Shown piece after piece: positions 23,606 through 32,134 of a DNA stretch of 47,951 nucleotides. Under the pieces are notes generated by a model, which was not told the DNA's origin, did no database searches, and was given only the letters and a program-made list of their open reading frames with translations. Source of the stretch: Methylorubrum aminovorans (GTDB lineage: Bacteria > Pseudomonadota > Alphaproteobacteria > Rhizobiales > Beijerinckiaceae); the NCBI RefSeq assembly GCF_022179725.1, contig NZ_BPRC01000033.1:1-47951 (forward strand), given 5' to 3'. Position numbers and translations under genes: made by a program. The number at the start of each line of letters is the position of its first letter. The first letter of the stretch is position 1.

Positions 23606-26353
23606 ATGCCCAGACCCCAGCGCTCCCAACCCCTCGAACGGCGTGCCCAGGCGGCGGATACCGTGACCTCCTCGCCCCTCGACATCCCCGGCGCTACGCC
23701 GATGATGGCGCAGTACATCGAGATCAAGGCAGCCAATCCGGACTGCCTGCTGTTCTACCGGATGGGGGACTTCTACGAGCTGTTCTTCGAGGATGCGGAG
23801 ATCGCCTCCCGCGCGCTCGGCATCGTCCTGACCAAGCGCGGCAAGCATGGCGGGGCCGACATCCCGATGTGCGGCGTGCCGCTGGAGCGGGCCGACGACT
23901 ATCTGCACCGGCTGATCGCGCTCGGCCACCGCGTCGCCGTCTGCCAGCAGACCGAGGATGCGGCCGAGGCGAAGAAGCGGGGCCCGAAATCGGTGGTGCG
24001 GCGCGAGGTGATCCGCCTCGTCACGCCGGGCACGCTGACCGAGGACCGCCTGCTCGACCCGACGCGGGCCAACCTGCTGCTCGCCATCGGCCGTCGCAAG
24101 GTCTCCGACACCCGCGAGGCTTACGGGCTCGCAGCCCTCGACATCTCCACCGGCCGCTTCTCCTTGAGCGAGGTGGAGGGTTCGGAACTCGCCGCCGCGA
24201 TCGCCCGGCACGAGCCGCGCGAGATCGTGCTCTCGGAAGTCATCCACGCCGACCCCGCGCTGGCCAAGCTGTGGCGCGAGACCAAGGCGGCGGTGGTGCC
24301 GCTGGCACAAGGGGAGCTGGAGCCGGCCTCGGCCGAGCGGCGCATCCGCGAGCAGTTCGGCGTCAAGACCCTCGACGGATTCGGCAATTTCAGCCGGGCA
24401 GAGATCGCCGCGGCCGGGGCGGCTTTGCTCTACCTCGAACGGACGCAACTTGGCACCCGCGTGCCGCTCTCCGCGCCGAGCCGCGAGGCGAGCGGCGCGA
24501 CGCTCGCCATCGACGCGGCCACCCGCGCCAACCTCGAACTCACCCGCACCCTCTCGGGCGAGCGCAAGGGCAGCCTGCTCGACGCCATCGACCGCACGGT
24601 CTCGGCCGGCGGCGCCCGGCTGCTGGCCGAGCATCTGGCCGGCCCGCTGACGGATCTCACGAAGATCGGCCGGCGGCACGACGCCGTCGCCTGCCTGGCG
24701 CAGGACGGGGCGCTGCGCGCGCATCTGCGCGACGCGCTGCACGCCGCCCCCGACATCGCCCGTGCGCTGTCCCGCATCGGCCTGAACCGCGCCGGCCCAC
24801 GCGACCTCGCGGCGCTCCGCGATGGGCTCATGGCTGCCGCCACGATCAGCGAGCGGCTGTCGCGAGAGGACCTGCCGGACGGGCTCATCCGCCTCGCCCG
24901 CCGCCTCGACAAGGCCGACCGGGAACTGGCCGAAGAGCTGGCTCGGGCGCTCGCCGACGACCTGCCGCTCAACCGTCGCGACGGTGGGTTCGTGCGCGCC
25001 GGCTACCACGCCGAGATCGACGAGGCGCGCGGGCTCGGCCAGGATTCGCGAAAGGTCATTGCCGCGCTCCAGGCGCGCTACGCCGAGGCCACCGGCTGCC
25101 GGACCCTGCGGATCAAGCACAACAACGTGCTCGGCTACTACATCGAAGTGCCGCAGGCGGTGGGCGAGGCCTGCCTCAAGGGGCTGATGCAGGACTTCGT
25201 GCATCGCCAGACTATGGTCGACGCGATGCGCTTCACCAGCGTCGAACTCGGCGAGCTGGAATCGAAGATCGCGGGCGCCTCCGACCGGGTGCTGGCGCTC
25301 GAATCCGCGGTGTTCGACCGTCTCGCTGCGCAGGTGGGGGAACAGGCGGAGGCGATCGCCGACATCGCGGAGGCCCTGTCCGGCCTCGACGTCGCGGCGA
25401 GCCACGCCGAACTGGCGGTCGAACTCGCCTGGACCCGGCCGGTCATCGACGACAGCCTCGCCTTCGAGATCCGGGGCGGGCGCCATCCCGTGGTCGAGGC
25501 GGCCCTGATGCGGGCCGGCGAGGCCTTCATCGCCAACGCCTGCGACCTGTCGGGCGACGAGGCCGGGCGTATCCGCCTCGTCACCGGCCCGAACATGGGC
25601 GGCAAGTCGACTTTCCTGCGCCAGAACGCGCTCATCGCTGTGCTGGCGCAGATGGGAGCCTTCGTGCCGGCGGCCTCCGCCCGACTCGGCGTGGTCGACC
25701 GCCTGTTCTCCCGCGTCGGCGCCGCCGACGACCTCGCGCGGGGCCATTCGACCTTCATGGTCGAGATGGTCGAGACCGCCGCGATCCTCAATCAGGCGAC
25801 GCGCCGCTCGCTGGTGGTGCTGGACGAGATCGGCCGCGGCACGGCGACCTTCGACGGTCTCTCCATCGCCTGGGCCTGCCTGGAACACCTGCACGAGAAG
25901 AACGGCTGTCGCGCCCTATTCGCGACCCACTTCCACGAGTTGACTGCGCTGAGCCAGCGCCTGCCCCGCCTCGACAACGCCACCCTCAAGGTGGCCGAGG
26001 ACCGCGGTGACGTGGTGTTCCTGCACGAGGTGGTGCCGGGGGTGGCCGAGCGCTCCTACGGCCTTCAGGTCGCCCGCCTCGCCGGCCTGCCGCCGAGTGT
26101 GGTGGCGCGGGCCGGCGCGATCCTGAAAGGGCTCGAAAGCTCCGAGCGCGAGCGCCCCGCCCGCCGCACGATCGAGGATCTGCCGCTGTTTGCCAGCCTC
26201 GCCGCCGCCCCACCGCCCCCGCCGGAGCCGGTGAGCCCCGAGCCGGACGACCGCCTCGGCCGGCTGATCGACACCATCGATCCCGACGCGCTGACCCCGC
26301 GCGAGGCGCTCGACGCGCTCTACCGCCTCAAGAAGGAGCGGGCCGCCGGGTAA
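23606..26353 (+). CDS. mutS: DNA mismatch repair protein MutS
   Basis: A 915-residue mismatch-recognition ATPase. The N-terminal mismatch-binding domain contains the Phe-x-Glu motif in RMGDFYELFFEDAE. The connector, core and clamp domains follow, and the ATPase has Walker A GPNMGGKSTFLRQ and Walker B LVVLDEIGRGTATFDG, with ATHFHELTAL downstream. Just after the ATPase, a Pro-rich linker leads to the C-terminal tetramer-type helix (DPDALTPREALDALYRLK). ATG at 23606 adds about 20 residues before a GTG (23663) that gives the more typical start VTSSPLDIPGATPMMAQY. mutL is at 45816 in the same window. Identification is secure. Confidence 0.97.
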   Translation: MPRPQRSQPLERRAQAADTVTSSPLDIPGATPMMAQYIEIKAANPDCLLFYRMGDFYELFFEDAEIASRALGIVLTKRGKHGGADIPMCGVPLERADDYLHRLIALGHRVAVCQQTEDAAEAKKRGPKSVVRREVIRLVTPGTLTEDRLLDPTRANLLLAIGRRKVSDTREAYGLAALDISTGRFSLSEVEGSELAAAIARHEPREIVLSEVIHADPALAKLWRETKAAVVPLAQGELEPASAERRIREQFGVKTLDGFGNFSRAEIAAAGAALLYLERTQLGTRVPLSAPSREASGATLAIDAATRANLELTRTLSGERKGSLLDAIDRTVSAGGARLLAEHLAGPLTDLTKIGRRHDAVACLAQDGALRAHLRDALHAAPDIARALSRIGLNRAGPRDLAALRDGLMAAATISERLSREDLPDGLIRLARRLDKADRELAEELARALADDLPLNRRDGGFVRAGYHAEIDEARGLGQDSRKVIAALQARYAEATGCRTLRIKHNNVLGYYIEVPQAVGEACLKGLMQDFVHRQTMVDAMRFTSVELGELESKIAGASDRVLALESAVFDRLAAQVGEQAEAIADIAEALSGLDVAASHAELAVELAWTRPVIDDSLAFEIRGGRHPVVEAALMRAGEAFIANACDLSGDEAGRIRLVTGPNMGGKSTFLRQNALIAVLAQMGAFVPAASARLGVVDRLFSRVGAADDLARGHSTFMVEMVETAAILNQATRRSLVVLDEIGRGTATFDGLSIAWACLEHLHEKNGCRALFATHFHELTALSQRLPRLDNATLKVAEDRGDVVFLHEVVPGVAERSYGLQVARLAGLPPSVVARAGAILKGLESSERERPARRTIEDLPLFASLAAAPPPPPEPVSPEPDDRLGRLIDTIDPDALTPREALDALYRLKKERAAG

Positions 26354-26520
26354 AGGCCGCGGTTCGAGGCCGCGGGGCCGTGCGGATCACGGGGCGGGCA
26401 AGGTCTGCTATAGAGCGTCGCTGATCACAGCCGGCCCGCTCCGGCCCGATCCCTGTCTGCCCCCGCGATCGGGATGATCGCACGGGGGTGAGGACACCGG
26501 GCCGCTCGGAAAAAAGATCG

Positions 26521-28644
26521 ATGCTCCGCCTCCTCCTCGCCCTCCTCCTGACGCTCGCCGCGCCCGGCCTTGCCGGAGCGCAGGGTGCCATGACGGCGGC
26601 CAAGGCCAAGGATCTCGTCCGCGCCAGCCTCGTGGCCGAGAGCGAGGCGCTGGTGCCCGGCCGCACGGTGACGCTCGGCCTGCACATGGCGATGAAGCCG
26701 GGCTGGCATGTCTACTGGCGCAATCCCGGCGATTCCGGCCTGCCGCCGGAGATGGGCTGGCGCCTGCCCGCCGGATACACGGTCGGCCCGGTGCAATGGC
26801 CGGTGCCGGAGCGCATCCCGGTCCAGACCCTGATGAATTTCGGCTACGAGGGCGCCGTCACCCTGCTGGTGCCGCTCAAAGTGCCCGAGGACGCCAGGGT
26901 CGGCGAGACGGTGCGGCTCGCCGGCACGCTGTCCTACCTCGTCTGCGAGGAGATCTGCATTCCGGGCTCGTCCGAGCTGAGCCTCGACCTGCCGGTGGCG
27001 GCCGCCGCCGAGCCGGCCTCGGGGCAGGCCGCCCTGTTCGCCCGCGCCCGCGCCGCCCTGCCGGAAGCGGCGCCCGGAGCGTATCGCACCACCCGCGAGG
27101 GCGAGCGCCTCGTGCTGCATCTCGACCGGCCGGGCCTCGCGGACGTCAGCGCCGCCGCCTTCTTTCCCTATGCCGAGGGCGCGATCGAGAACGCCGCGCC
27201 GCAGGATCTCGCCGTCGATGCGGGCGGCCTGCGCCTGACGCTCACGCCGGGCGAGGCCAAGGCAACGCCGGACGCGCTCGCCGGCGTGCTCGCTCTCACC
27301 GAGGACGGTGTGCGCAAGGCCTACGCCCTCGGGCCGGAGCCCGTCGCCGCACCCACCACCGCCGCCGTTCCCACCGCTCCCGAAGCGCCGGCCGCCGCGC
27401 CGGAGGACGAGAGCCTGACGCTGTGGAGCGCCGCCGGGCTGGCGCTCATCGGCGGGCTTCTCCTCAACCTGATGCCCTGCGTCTTCCCCGTCCTCTCGAT
27501 CAAGGTGCTGAGCCTCGTGCGGCAGGCCGGCGAATCCGCCTCCCGCGTCCGCCTGCACGGCCTCGCCTACACTCTGGGCGTGCTCGCGAGCTTCCTCGGG
27601 CTCGCCGGTCTCCTGATCGCGCTGAAGGCGGGGGGCGCCGGGATCGGCTGGGGCTTCCAGCTCCAGTCGCCGGTCGTGGTGGCGCTGCTCGCCTACGGGC
27701 TGTTCGCCATGGGCCTCAGCCTGTCGGGAGCGGTGCATCTCGGCGGCGGGATCGTCGGCCTCGGCGACGGGCTGACCCGGCGGGCGGGCTATCAGGGCTC
27801 GTTCTTCACCGGCGTGCTGGCAACGCTCGTCGCCACGCCGTGCACCGCGCCGTTCATGGGTGCGGCGGTGGGGTTTGCCCTGACGCAGTCGCCGCTCGCC
27901 GCGCTCGCTGTCTTCGCCAGCCTCGGCCTCGGGCTCGCCCTGCCGTTCCTCGGCCTGACGCTGTTCCCGCAGGCGCTGCGGCTTCTGCCGCGGCCGGGCG
28001 CCTGGATGGACGTGCTCAAGGGCGCGCTCGCCTTTCCCGTCTACGCCACGGTGGCGTGGCTGGTCTGGGTCCTGGCGCAGCAGGTCGGGCCCAACGGGCT
28101 GCTCGCCGGGCTGACCGGCCTCGTCCTGGTGGCGCTCGCCGCCTGGGCCTGGGAGCGGGCGCGCGGCGCCGGCCGGATCGGCACCGGCCTCGGCCGGGTG
28201 GCCGCCGTCGCGGCGCTCGTCGCGGCGCTGGGCCTCGTTGCCCTTCTCGACGGCGACCGCGCCGCCGCGCGGGGCACCGCGCTGGCCCAGGGCGAAGAGG
28301 CGTTCACGCAAGCCCGCCTCGACACGCTGCGGCGCGAGGGCCGCACGGTGTTCGTGGATATGACGGCGGCGTGGTGCATCACCTGCCAGGTCAACGAGCG
28401 CACGGTGCTGGCGCGCGACGGCGTGCAGGCGGCGTTCCGGGCCGGCAACGTCGCCTTTCTCAAGGGCGACTGGACCAACCAGAACCCGGAGATCACCCGG
28501 CTCCTGGAGCGCTACGGCCGCAGCGGGGTGCCGCTCTACCTCGTCTATCGCGGGCAGGGCGAGGCGCAGGTTCTGCCGCAGATCCTGACGGAAGGGATTG
28601 TGCTCGCCGCGATCGGTCAGAAGGACGTCGCGGCGGCTCAGTAG
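26521..28644 (+). CDS. DsbD/ScsB-type thiol:disulfide interchange protein
   Basis: A 707-residue membrane protein that should pass electrons from cytosolic thioredoxin to the periplasm. The order is: signal peptide (MLRLLLALLLTLAAPGLAGA); a periplasmic N-terminal domain with Cys142 and Cys146 (LVCEEICIPGSS); a DsbD-type core of about eight membrane helices with Cys320 (NLMPCVFPVLSIK) and Cys441 (ATPCTAPFMG); and a C-terminal thioredoxin-like domain with Cys619-x-x-Cys622 (AAWCITCQVNE). The large N-terminal domain resembles ScsB more than E. coli DsbD, suggesting a role in copper or oxidative stress. No ScsC or ScsD neighbours are seen. An in-frame ATG 33 bases upstream is possible. Confidence 0.9.
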   Translation: MLRLLLALLLTLAAPGLAGAQGAMTAAKAKDLVRASLVAESEALVPGRTVTLGLHMAMKPGWHVYWRNPGDSGLPPEMGWRLPAGYTVGPVQWPVPERIPVQTLMNFGYEGAVTLLVPLKVPEDARVGETVRLAGTLSYLVCEEICIPGSSELSLDLPVAAAAEPASGQAALFARARAALPEAAPGAYRTTREGERLVLHLDRPGLADVSAAAFFPYAEGAIENAAPQDLAVDAGGLRLTLTPGEAKATPDALAGVLALTEDGVRKAYALGPEPVAAPTTAAVPTAPEAPAAAPEDESLTLWSAAGLALIGGLLLNLMPCVFPVLSIKVLSLVRQAGESASRVRLHGLAYTLGVLASFLGLAGLLIALKAGGAGIGWGFQLQSPVVVALLAYGLFAMGLSLSGAVHLGGGIVGLGDGLTRRAGYQGSFFTGVLATLVATPCTAPFMGAAVGFALTQSPLAALAVFASLGLGLALPFLGLTLFPQALRLLPRPGAWMDVLKGALAFPVYATVAWLVWVLAQQVGPNGLLAGLTGLVLVALAAWAWERARGAGRIGTGLGRVAAVAALVAALGLVALLDGDRAAARGTALAQGEEAFTQARLDTLRREGRTVFVDMTAAWCITCQVNERTVLARDGVQAAFRAGNVAFLKGDWTNQNPEITRLLERYGRSGVPLYLVYRGQGEAQVLPQILTEGIVLAAIGQKDVAAAQ

Positions 28645-28663
28645 GGCGAGACAGCCCCGCGCA

Positions 28664-28753
28664 TCCCCTCGCCCCGCCCGAAACTGGGCCTGCCCAACTT
28701 CGGTCTTTGCTTGCTGATCCCGGGCGAGCCCAAGATCAGGCGGGGAGAGGGGA
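28664..28753. repeat. Family A palindrome copy 3, with an internal insert
   Basis: The outer arms tcccctcgccccgcc and ggcggggagagggga are reverse complements apart from one or two mismatches. Between them lie about 60 bases that contain a second inverted pair (aaactgggcctgcccaactt). The element sits between the convergent DsbD-like gene and wrbA and may end both transcripts. Confidence 0.7.
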
Positions 28754-28760
28754 AACCCGT

Positions 28761-29360
28761 TCAGCCTGCGAGCTTGGCCGCGATGCCGGCCACATGGCGG
28801 CCCTGGTAGCGAGCGCCATCAAGTTCGATCGCGGAGGGCTGGCGCGAGCCGTCGCCGTCGGCGATCGTGGTGGCGCCGTAGGGAGAGTTGCCCTTCACCT
28901 GCTCGACGCCGTTCTGGCCCGCGAAGCTGTAGGGCAGGCCCACCACCACCATGCCATGGTGGAACATCACCGTGTGAAAGCTCGTCAGCGTGGTCTCCTG
29001 GCCGCCGTGCTGCGAGGCGGTCGAGGTGAAGGCCGAGCCGACCTTGCCGACCAGCGCGCCCTTGGCCCACAGGCCGCCGGTCTGGTCGATGAACTGCTTC
29101 ATCTGCGAGGCCATGTTACCGTAACGGGTCGGCGTGCCGAAGATGATGGCGTCGTAATCGGCCAGTTCCTCGACGGTGGCGATCGGCGCCTCCTGGTCGA
29201 GCTTGTAGTGGAACTGCTTGGCGACCTCGTCCGGCACCAGTTCCGGCACGCGCTTGACCGCGACCTCGGCCCCGGCCTCGCGGGCGCCCTCGGCCACGGC
29301 CTTGGCCATCTGCTCCACATGGCCCCAGGACGAGTAGTAGAGCACCAGAACCTTCGCCAT
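28761..29360 (-). CDS. wrbA: NAD(P)H:quinone oxidoreductase, type IV
   Basis: A 199-residue flavodoxin-like FMN enzyme that reduces quinones with two electrons, limiting semiquinone and radical formation. Family motifs are VLVLYYSSWGHVEQMAKA at the FMN phosphate loop, FGTPTRYGNMASQMKQFID, STASQHGGQETTL, VVVGLPYSFAGQ and the C-terminal GARYQGRHVAGIAAKL. The length is typical. The start ATG at 29360 was chosen because the protein begins MAKVLVLYYSS. It diverges from a LysR-type regulator gene, and the 181-base gap holds several inverted repeats, so regulation by that protein is likely. Confidence 0.95.
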   Translation of the reverse strand: MAKVLVLYYSSWGHVEQMAKAVAEGAREAGAEVAVKRVPELVPDEVAKQFHYKLDQEAPIATVEELADYDAIIFGTPTRYGNMASQMKQFIDQTGGLWAKGALVGKVGSAFTSTASQHGGQETTLTSFHTVMFHHGMVVVGLPYSFAGQNGVEQVKGNSPYGATTIADGDGSRQPSAIELDGARYQGRHVAGIAAKLAG

Positions 29361-29407
29361 CGTCGTCTCTCCTGTTCGCGGGCCCGGTGCCTCGCCCGAA
29401 ACGGGTA

Positions 29408-29423
29408 TCCGTCCTTGGACGGA
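29408..29423. promoter_or_regulatory. Inverted repeat between wrbA and the LysR gene
   Basis: TCCGTCC and GGACGGA are separated by TT, a perfect 16-base palindrome. It lies 48 bases upstream of the wrbA start and may be an operator or a leader hairpin of wrbA. Confidence 0.5.
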
Positions 29424-29436
29424 GGCGAGGCGCTCC

Positions 29437-29457
29437 ATTCGAGCCCGAGCGTCGAAT
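29437..29457. promoter_or_regulatory. Candidate LysR-type operator
   Basis: ATTCGA and TCGAAT are separated by nine bases, giving a 21-base dyad that fits the T-N11-A form of LysR-type boxes. It lies 77 bases upstream of wrbA and 85 bases from the regulator gene. Confidence 0.55.
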
Positions 29458-29505
29458 GCGCCACCCATATGAAGGTTCGCCCCGTTTGCAGAAACGCCCT
29501 GCCGT

Positions 29506-29532
29506 GCAAGATCGTCCTTGCGAAGATGCAAG
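29506..29532. promoter_or_regulatory. Three-arm repeat next to the LysR gene start
   Basis: GCAAG, CTTGC and GCAAG are spaced by six bases each, so two overlapping dyads recur every eleven bases, about one helical turn. The last arm overlaps the ribosome-binding site AGGAGG (29531-29536) of the regulator gene, which would suit autoregulation. Confidence 0.55.
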
Positions 29533-29541
29533 GAGGGCGCG

Positions 29542-30429
29542 GTGCCGGTGGTCTGGGACGAGTTCCGCCTCGTGCGGGCGATCGCCGATCGGGGCGGGCT
29601 GGCGCCAGCCGCGGCGCATCTCGGCATCAATCCGTCCACGGCCTTCCGCCGGCTCGCCGCGGTCGAGGCCGAGCTCGGCGCGCGCCTGTTCGAACGCCAT
29701 CGCTCCGGCTACGTGCCGACGCCTGCGGGCGAGGCGATGGCGGCGGCGGCCGCGCGGATGGAGGAGGAGGTCGCCCGGTTCGACCGGGAGGTGGCCGACC
29801 GGGCGCAGACGCCCTCGGGCCTCCTGCGGGTCACCGCTGCCGCGACGCTGGTCACAGACCTCCTGATGCCGATGCTCGGCCGCTTCCGGGCGCGCTTCCG
29901 GCAAGTCCAGATCGAACTCATCACCTCCGAGGAGGCGCTGAACCTGTCCCGCCGCGATGCCGACGTGGCCCTGCGCGCGACCCGCGAGCCGCCGTCCAAC
30001 CTCGTCGGGCGCCGGCTCGGCACCATCGCCTGGGCAGTCTACGGGCCGGCGCAAGGAAAGGCGGACGATGCCGACGCCGACTGGGTCAGCCCGAGCGAGG
30101 CTGTGGCCGGCGGCCTCTTCGCCCGCTTCGTCGCCGCGCGCGCCGGGCCGGAGCGCGTGGCGCTCCGTCTCAACAGCGTGCAGGGGCTGTGCGAGGCGAT
30201 TTGCGAGGGTGTCGGCATCGGCCCGCTGCCATGCTACCGCGGCGACCGGATTGCCGGCCTGCGCCGCCTCTCGGGACCGGAGCCGGAGTTGGCCGGCACG
30301 CTCTGGCTCCTGACCCATCCGGACCTGCGCCACGCGGCGCGGGTGCGCGCCTTCATGGATCACGTCGCCGCCGAGGTCGCCCCCTTGCGGCCGGCCATGG
30401 AAGGGCGTGCGGGCGGCCGTTCCGCATGA
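29542..30429 (+). CDS. LysR-family transcriptional regulator
   Basis: A 295-residue regulator. The N-terminal helix-turn-helix spans about residues 1-60 (RAIADRGGLAPAAAHLGINP and STAFRRLAAVEAELGARLFE), and the LysR substrate-binding domain follows (SGLLRVTAAATLVTDLLMP to about residue 285). The GTG start at 29542 has AGGAGG five bases upstream. An in-frame TTG 24 bases earlier is unlikely. It is divergent from wrbA, the usual arrangement of a LysR regulator and its target, and the region between carries candidate operators. The effector is unknown; a quinone or electrophile is a plausible inference. Confidence 0.9.
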   Translation: MPVVWDEFRLVRAIADRGGLAPAAAHLGINPSTAFRRLAAVEAELGARLFERHRSGYVPTPAGEAMAAAAARMEEEVARFDREVADRAQTPSGLLRVTAAATLVTDLLMPMLGRFRARFRQVQIELITSEEALNLSRRDADVALRATREPPSNLVGRRLGTIAWAVYGPAQGKADDADADWVSPSEAVAGGLFARFVAARAGPERVALRLNSVQGLCEAICEGVGIGPLPCYRGDRIAGLRRLSGPEPELAGTLWLLTHPDLRHAARVRAFMDHVAAEVAPLRPAMEGRAGGRSA

Positions 30430-30451
30430 TGAAGCAGACCCGGAACCAGAT

Positions 30452-30481
30452 TGCGCAACGGCCGGTCCCGCCTGTATAAGC
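30452..30481 (+). promoter_or_regulatory. Candidate sigma-70-type promoter of trcR
   Basis: TTGCGC (30452-30457) and TATAAG (30476-30481) are separated by 18 bases. This is one of the better consensus-like promoters seen in the window. It lies about 130 bases upstream of trcR and would give a long leader. Confidence 0.5.
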
Positions 30482-30538
30482 GGCGATCCCCTCATTCATC
30501 GCGACATGGGATCCTTCGGACCTGACCGGGCCGGAGGC

Positions 30539-30566
30539 CGCGGGAGAGCCTTTCCGGGCTCCCGCG
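30539..30566 (+). other. Hairpin in the trcR leader
   Basis: CGCGGGAG pairs with CTCCCGCG around a pyrimidine-rich loop, extended by a few inner pairs. It lies in the predicted leader 47 bases upstream of trcR. It could be a regulatory structure or the terminator of the preceding gene. Confidence 0.45.
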
Positions 30567-30612
30567 CCATTCCCCGCCGCGAACCACGAAGAACCGCCTG
30601 GAGCTTTGTCCG

Positions 30613-31317
30613 ATGTCCCAAGGTCCGCTGATGCCCAAGGCGACCGCCGTGTGGCTCGTCGAGAACACCTCGCTCGCCTTCGAGCAGATCGCCGACTTCT
30701 GCAAGCTGCACCCGCTCGAGGTGAAGGGCATCGCCGACGGCGAGGTCGCGGCCGGCATCAAGGGCCTCGACCCGATCACCACTGGCCAGCTCACCCGTGA
30801 CGAGATCGAGAAGGCGCAGAAGTCGCCGAATTATCGGCTCAAGGTCGCGGTCTCGAAGGTCAAGCTGCCCGAGGTGAAGCGCACCACCAAGGGCCCGCGT
30901 TACACCCCGCTCTCGCGCCGCCAGGACCGGCCGAACGCGATCCTCTGGCTGATCCGCAACCATCCCGAGCTGAAGGACGCGCAGATCATCCGTCTGGTGG
31001 GCACCACCAAGGCGACCATCCAGCAGATCCGCGAGCGGACCCACTGGAACTCCGCCTCGCTCCAGCCGATGGACCCGGTGACGCTCGGCCTGTGCTCGCA
31101 GATCGACCTCGACTTCGAGGTGCAGCGCGCCGCCAAGGACCGTCCCGCCGTGCTGCCGACCGACGGCGGCGCCAAGCTGCTGCCGACCGAGATCTCGACC
31201 GCCCCGGCCGCCGCGGAGCGCGAGGAGGAGCGCGAGGAGGAGGATCTCAACGCCGACGCGGTCTTCGCCAAGCTCAAGGGCATGAGCCGCATCGACGAGG
31301 ACGACGACGAGGATTGA
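30613..31317 (+). CDS. trcR: Cell-cycle transcriptional regulator TrcR (DUF1013)
   Basis: A 234-residue member of the DUF1013 family, confined largely to alphaproteobacteria and named TrcR for its link to cell-cycle transcription. The conserved part includes KATAVWLVENTSLAFEQIAD, CKLHPLEVKGIADGEVA, IKGLDPITTGQLTRDEIEK, RRQDRPNAILWLIRNHPELK and GTTKATIQQIRERTHWN, the last reading like a helix-turn-helix. The C-terminal 40 residues are strongly acidic and end EDDDED. The ATG at 30613 has GGAG about eight bases upstream; a second ATG is six codons later. The gene appears to have its own promoter. Family assignment is secure; the molecular role is known only in outline. Confidence 0.88.
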   Translation: MSQGPLMPKATAVWLVENTSLAFEQIADFCKLHPLEVKGIADGEVAAGIKGLDPITTGQLTRDEIEKAQKSPNYRLKVAVSKVKLPEVKRTTKGPRYTPLSRRQDRPNAILWLIRNHPELKDAQIIRLVGTTKATIQQIRERTHWNSASLQPMDPVTLGLCSQIDLDFEVQRAAKDRPAVLPTDGGAKLLPTEISTAPAAAEREEEREEEDLNADAVFAKLKGMSRIDEDDDED

Positions 31318-31341
31318 TATCTTTTTCGGGCCGACGCCGCG

Positions 31342-31360
31342 CACCCGCCGCCTGCGGGTG
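31342..31360 (+). terminator. Hairpin after trcR
   Basis: CACCCGC pairs with GCGGGTG around five bases, 25 bases after the trcR stop. No U tract follows. Confidence 0.5.
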
Positions 31361-31461
31361 AGCGGCAGCCCTTGAAAGAAACTGCTCGCGCCCTCACGTC
31401 AAATGCGAAATAATGCCTCTTTTCCGCTCCCGCGGAGCGATGGCAGGCGCGAGGACGTGGC

Positions 31462-32037
31462 ATGATCCACGGTGGCGTGACCGAGAGCGGCTCTCCTCCG
31501 AACGGCGGGAACCCCGGCGGCTTGGTCGAGGGCGGCGTGACCGACCCTCCCGCGACTGCGTTCGATGGGCAGGCCCCCACCGCGCCTCTCGGCGAACCGG
31601 TCACGCTCGCCGAATCCCTCATGCGCGAAGCCGGCTGGGGGCCGGAAAATTTCGACACGGACGGCCCGAACCCGCCCTACCTGCGCATCGCCGGCAAGCT
31701 GCGGGTGACGCTGACCGAGTTCGAACCCTGCTTCGCCTCGTTCCGTCGCGACCGCGGCCCGTTCCGCTCGAAGGTCGCGATCGTCGACCATCTCGCCAAG
31801 TACGACGCCATGATGGTCGACCCCCTGGCCTTCGAGGAATGCTTCGGGCCGGGCGAGGGGACGGAGACGGTGTTCCCGTTCGGCGCATGGCTGGAGATCC
31901 GGCGCGTCGGCTTCGGCGGCCTCGAACTGTGGGGCAAGCGCCAGGGCCCCGTGACGCTGCCGCTCGACGCGCTGGCGGTGGCCTCGGCGATCTGGCTGCG
32001 GCGGAAGGGTACGGCACCGTTCTCAGGGCCGACGTGA
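31462..32037 (+). CDS. Protein of unknown function
   Basis: A 191-residue soluble protein I cannot assign. About 45 residues of Gly, Pro and Thr-rich low-complexity sequence (TESGSPPNGGNPGGLVEGG) precede a compact domain that starts LAESLMREAGWGPENFDTDG and contains LRVTLTEFEPCFASFRRDRG, KYDAMMVDPLAFEECFGPGE and FGAWLEIRRVGFGGLELWGK. There are two cysteines, and no signal peptide or membrane segment. The ATG at 31462 has GAGGA six bases upstream. It follows trcR by 144 bases on the same strand. The domain composition looks like a real protein, but no function can be given. Confidence 0.7.
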   Translation: MIHGGVTESGSPPNGGNPGGLVEGGVTDPPATAFDGQAPTAPLGEPVTLAESLMREAGWGPENFDTDGPNPPYLRIAGKLRVTLTEFEPCFASFRRDRGPFRSKVAIVDHLAKYDAMMVDPLAFEECFGPGEGTETVFPFGAWLEIRRVGFGGLELWGKRQGPVTLPLDALAVASAIWLRRKGTAPFSGPT

Positions 32038-32079
32038 GACCCGCGGTCTTCAAGGCCGAAAGTTCGTAATTCGCCGAGC

Positions 32080-32112
32080 GCCCCCTCTCCCCACAGGCTG
32101 GGCGAGGGGGTG
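32080..32112. repeat. Short GC-rich palindrome, family A copy 4
   Basis: ccccctctccccacag pairs with ctgggcgagggggtg. It lies between the convergent unknown gene and the MFS transporter gene, so it could end both. Confidence 0.7.
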
Positions 32113-32134
32113 CAAGCCCGCTCTTCTGGGGACG

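Noticed and set aside
23492..25894. An 800-codon open frame antisense to mutS
   Set aside because: mutS is unambiguous on the other strand; high GC leaves long open antisense frames with Arg/Gly/His-rich composition and no recognisable domains.
26796..30479. A 1227-codon open frame on the plus strand across the DsbD-like gene and wrbA
   Set aside because: It runs in a different frame through several well-supported genes on both strands, and its composition is Arg/Pro/Gly-rich with no conserved motif.
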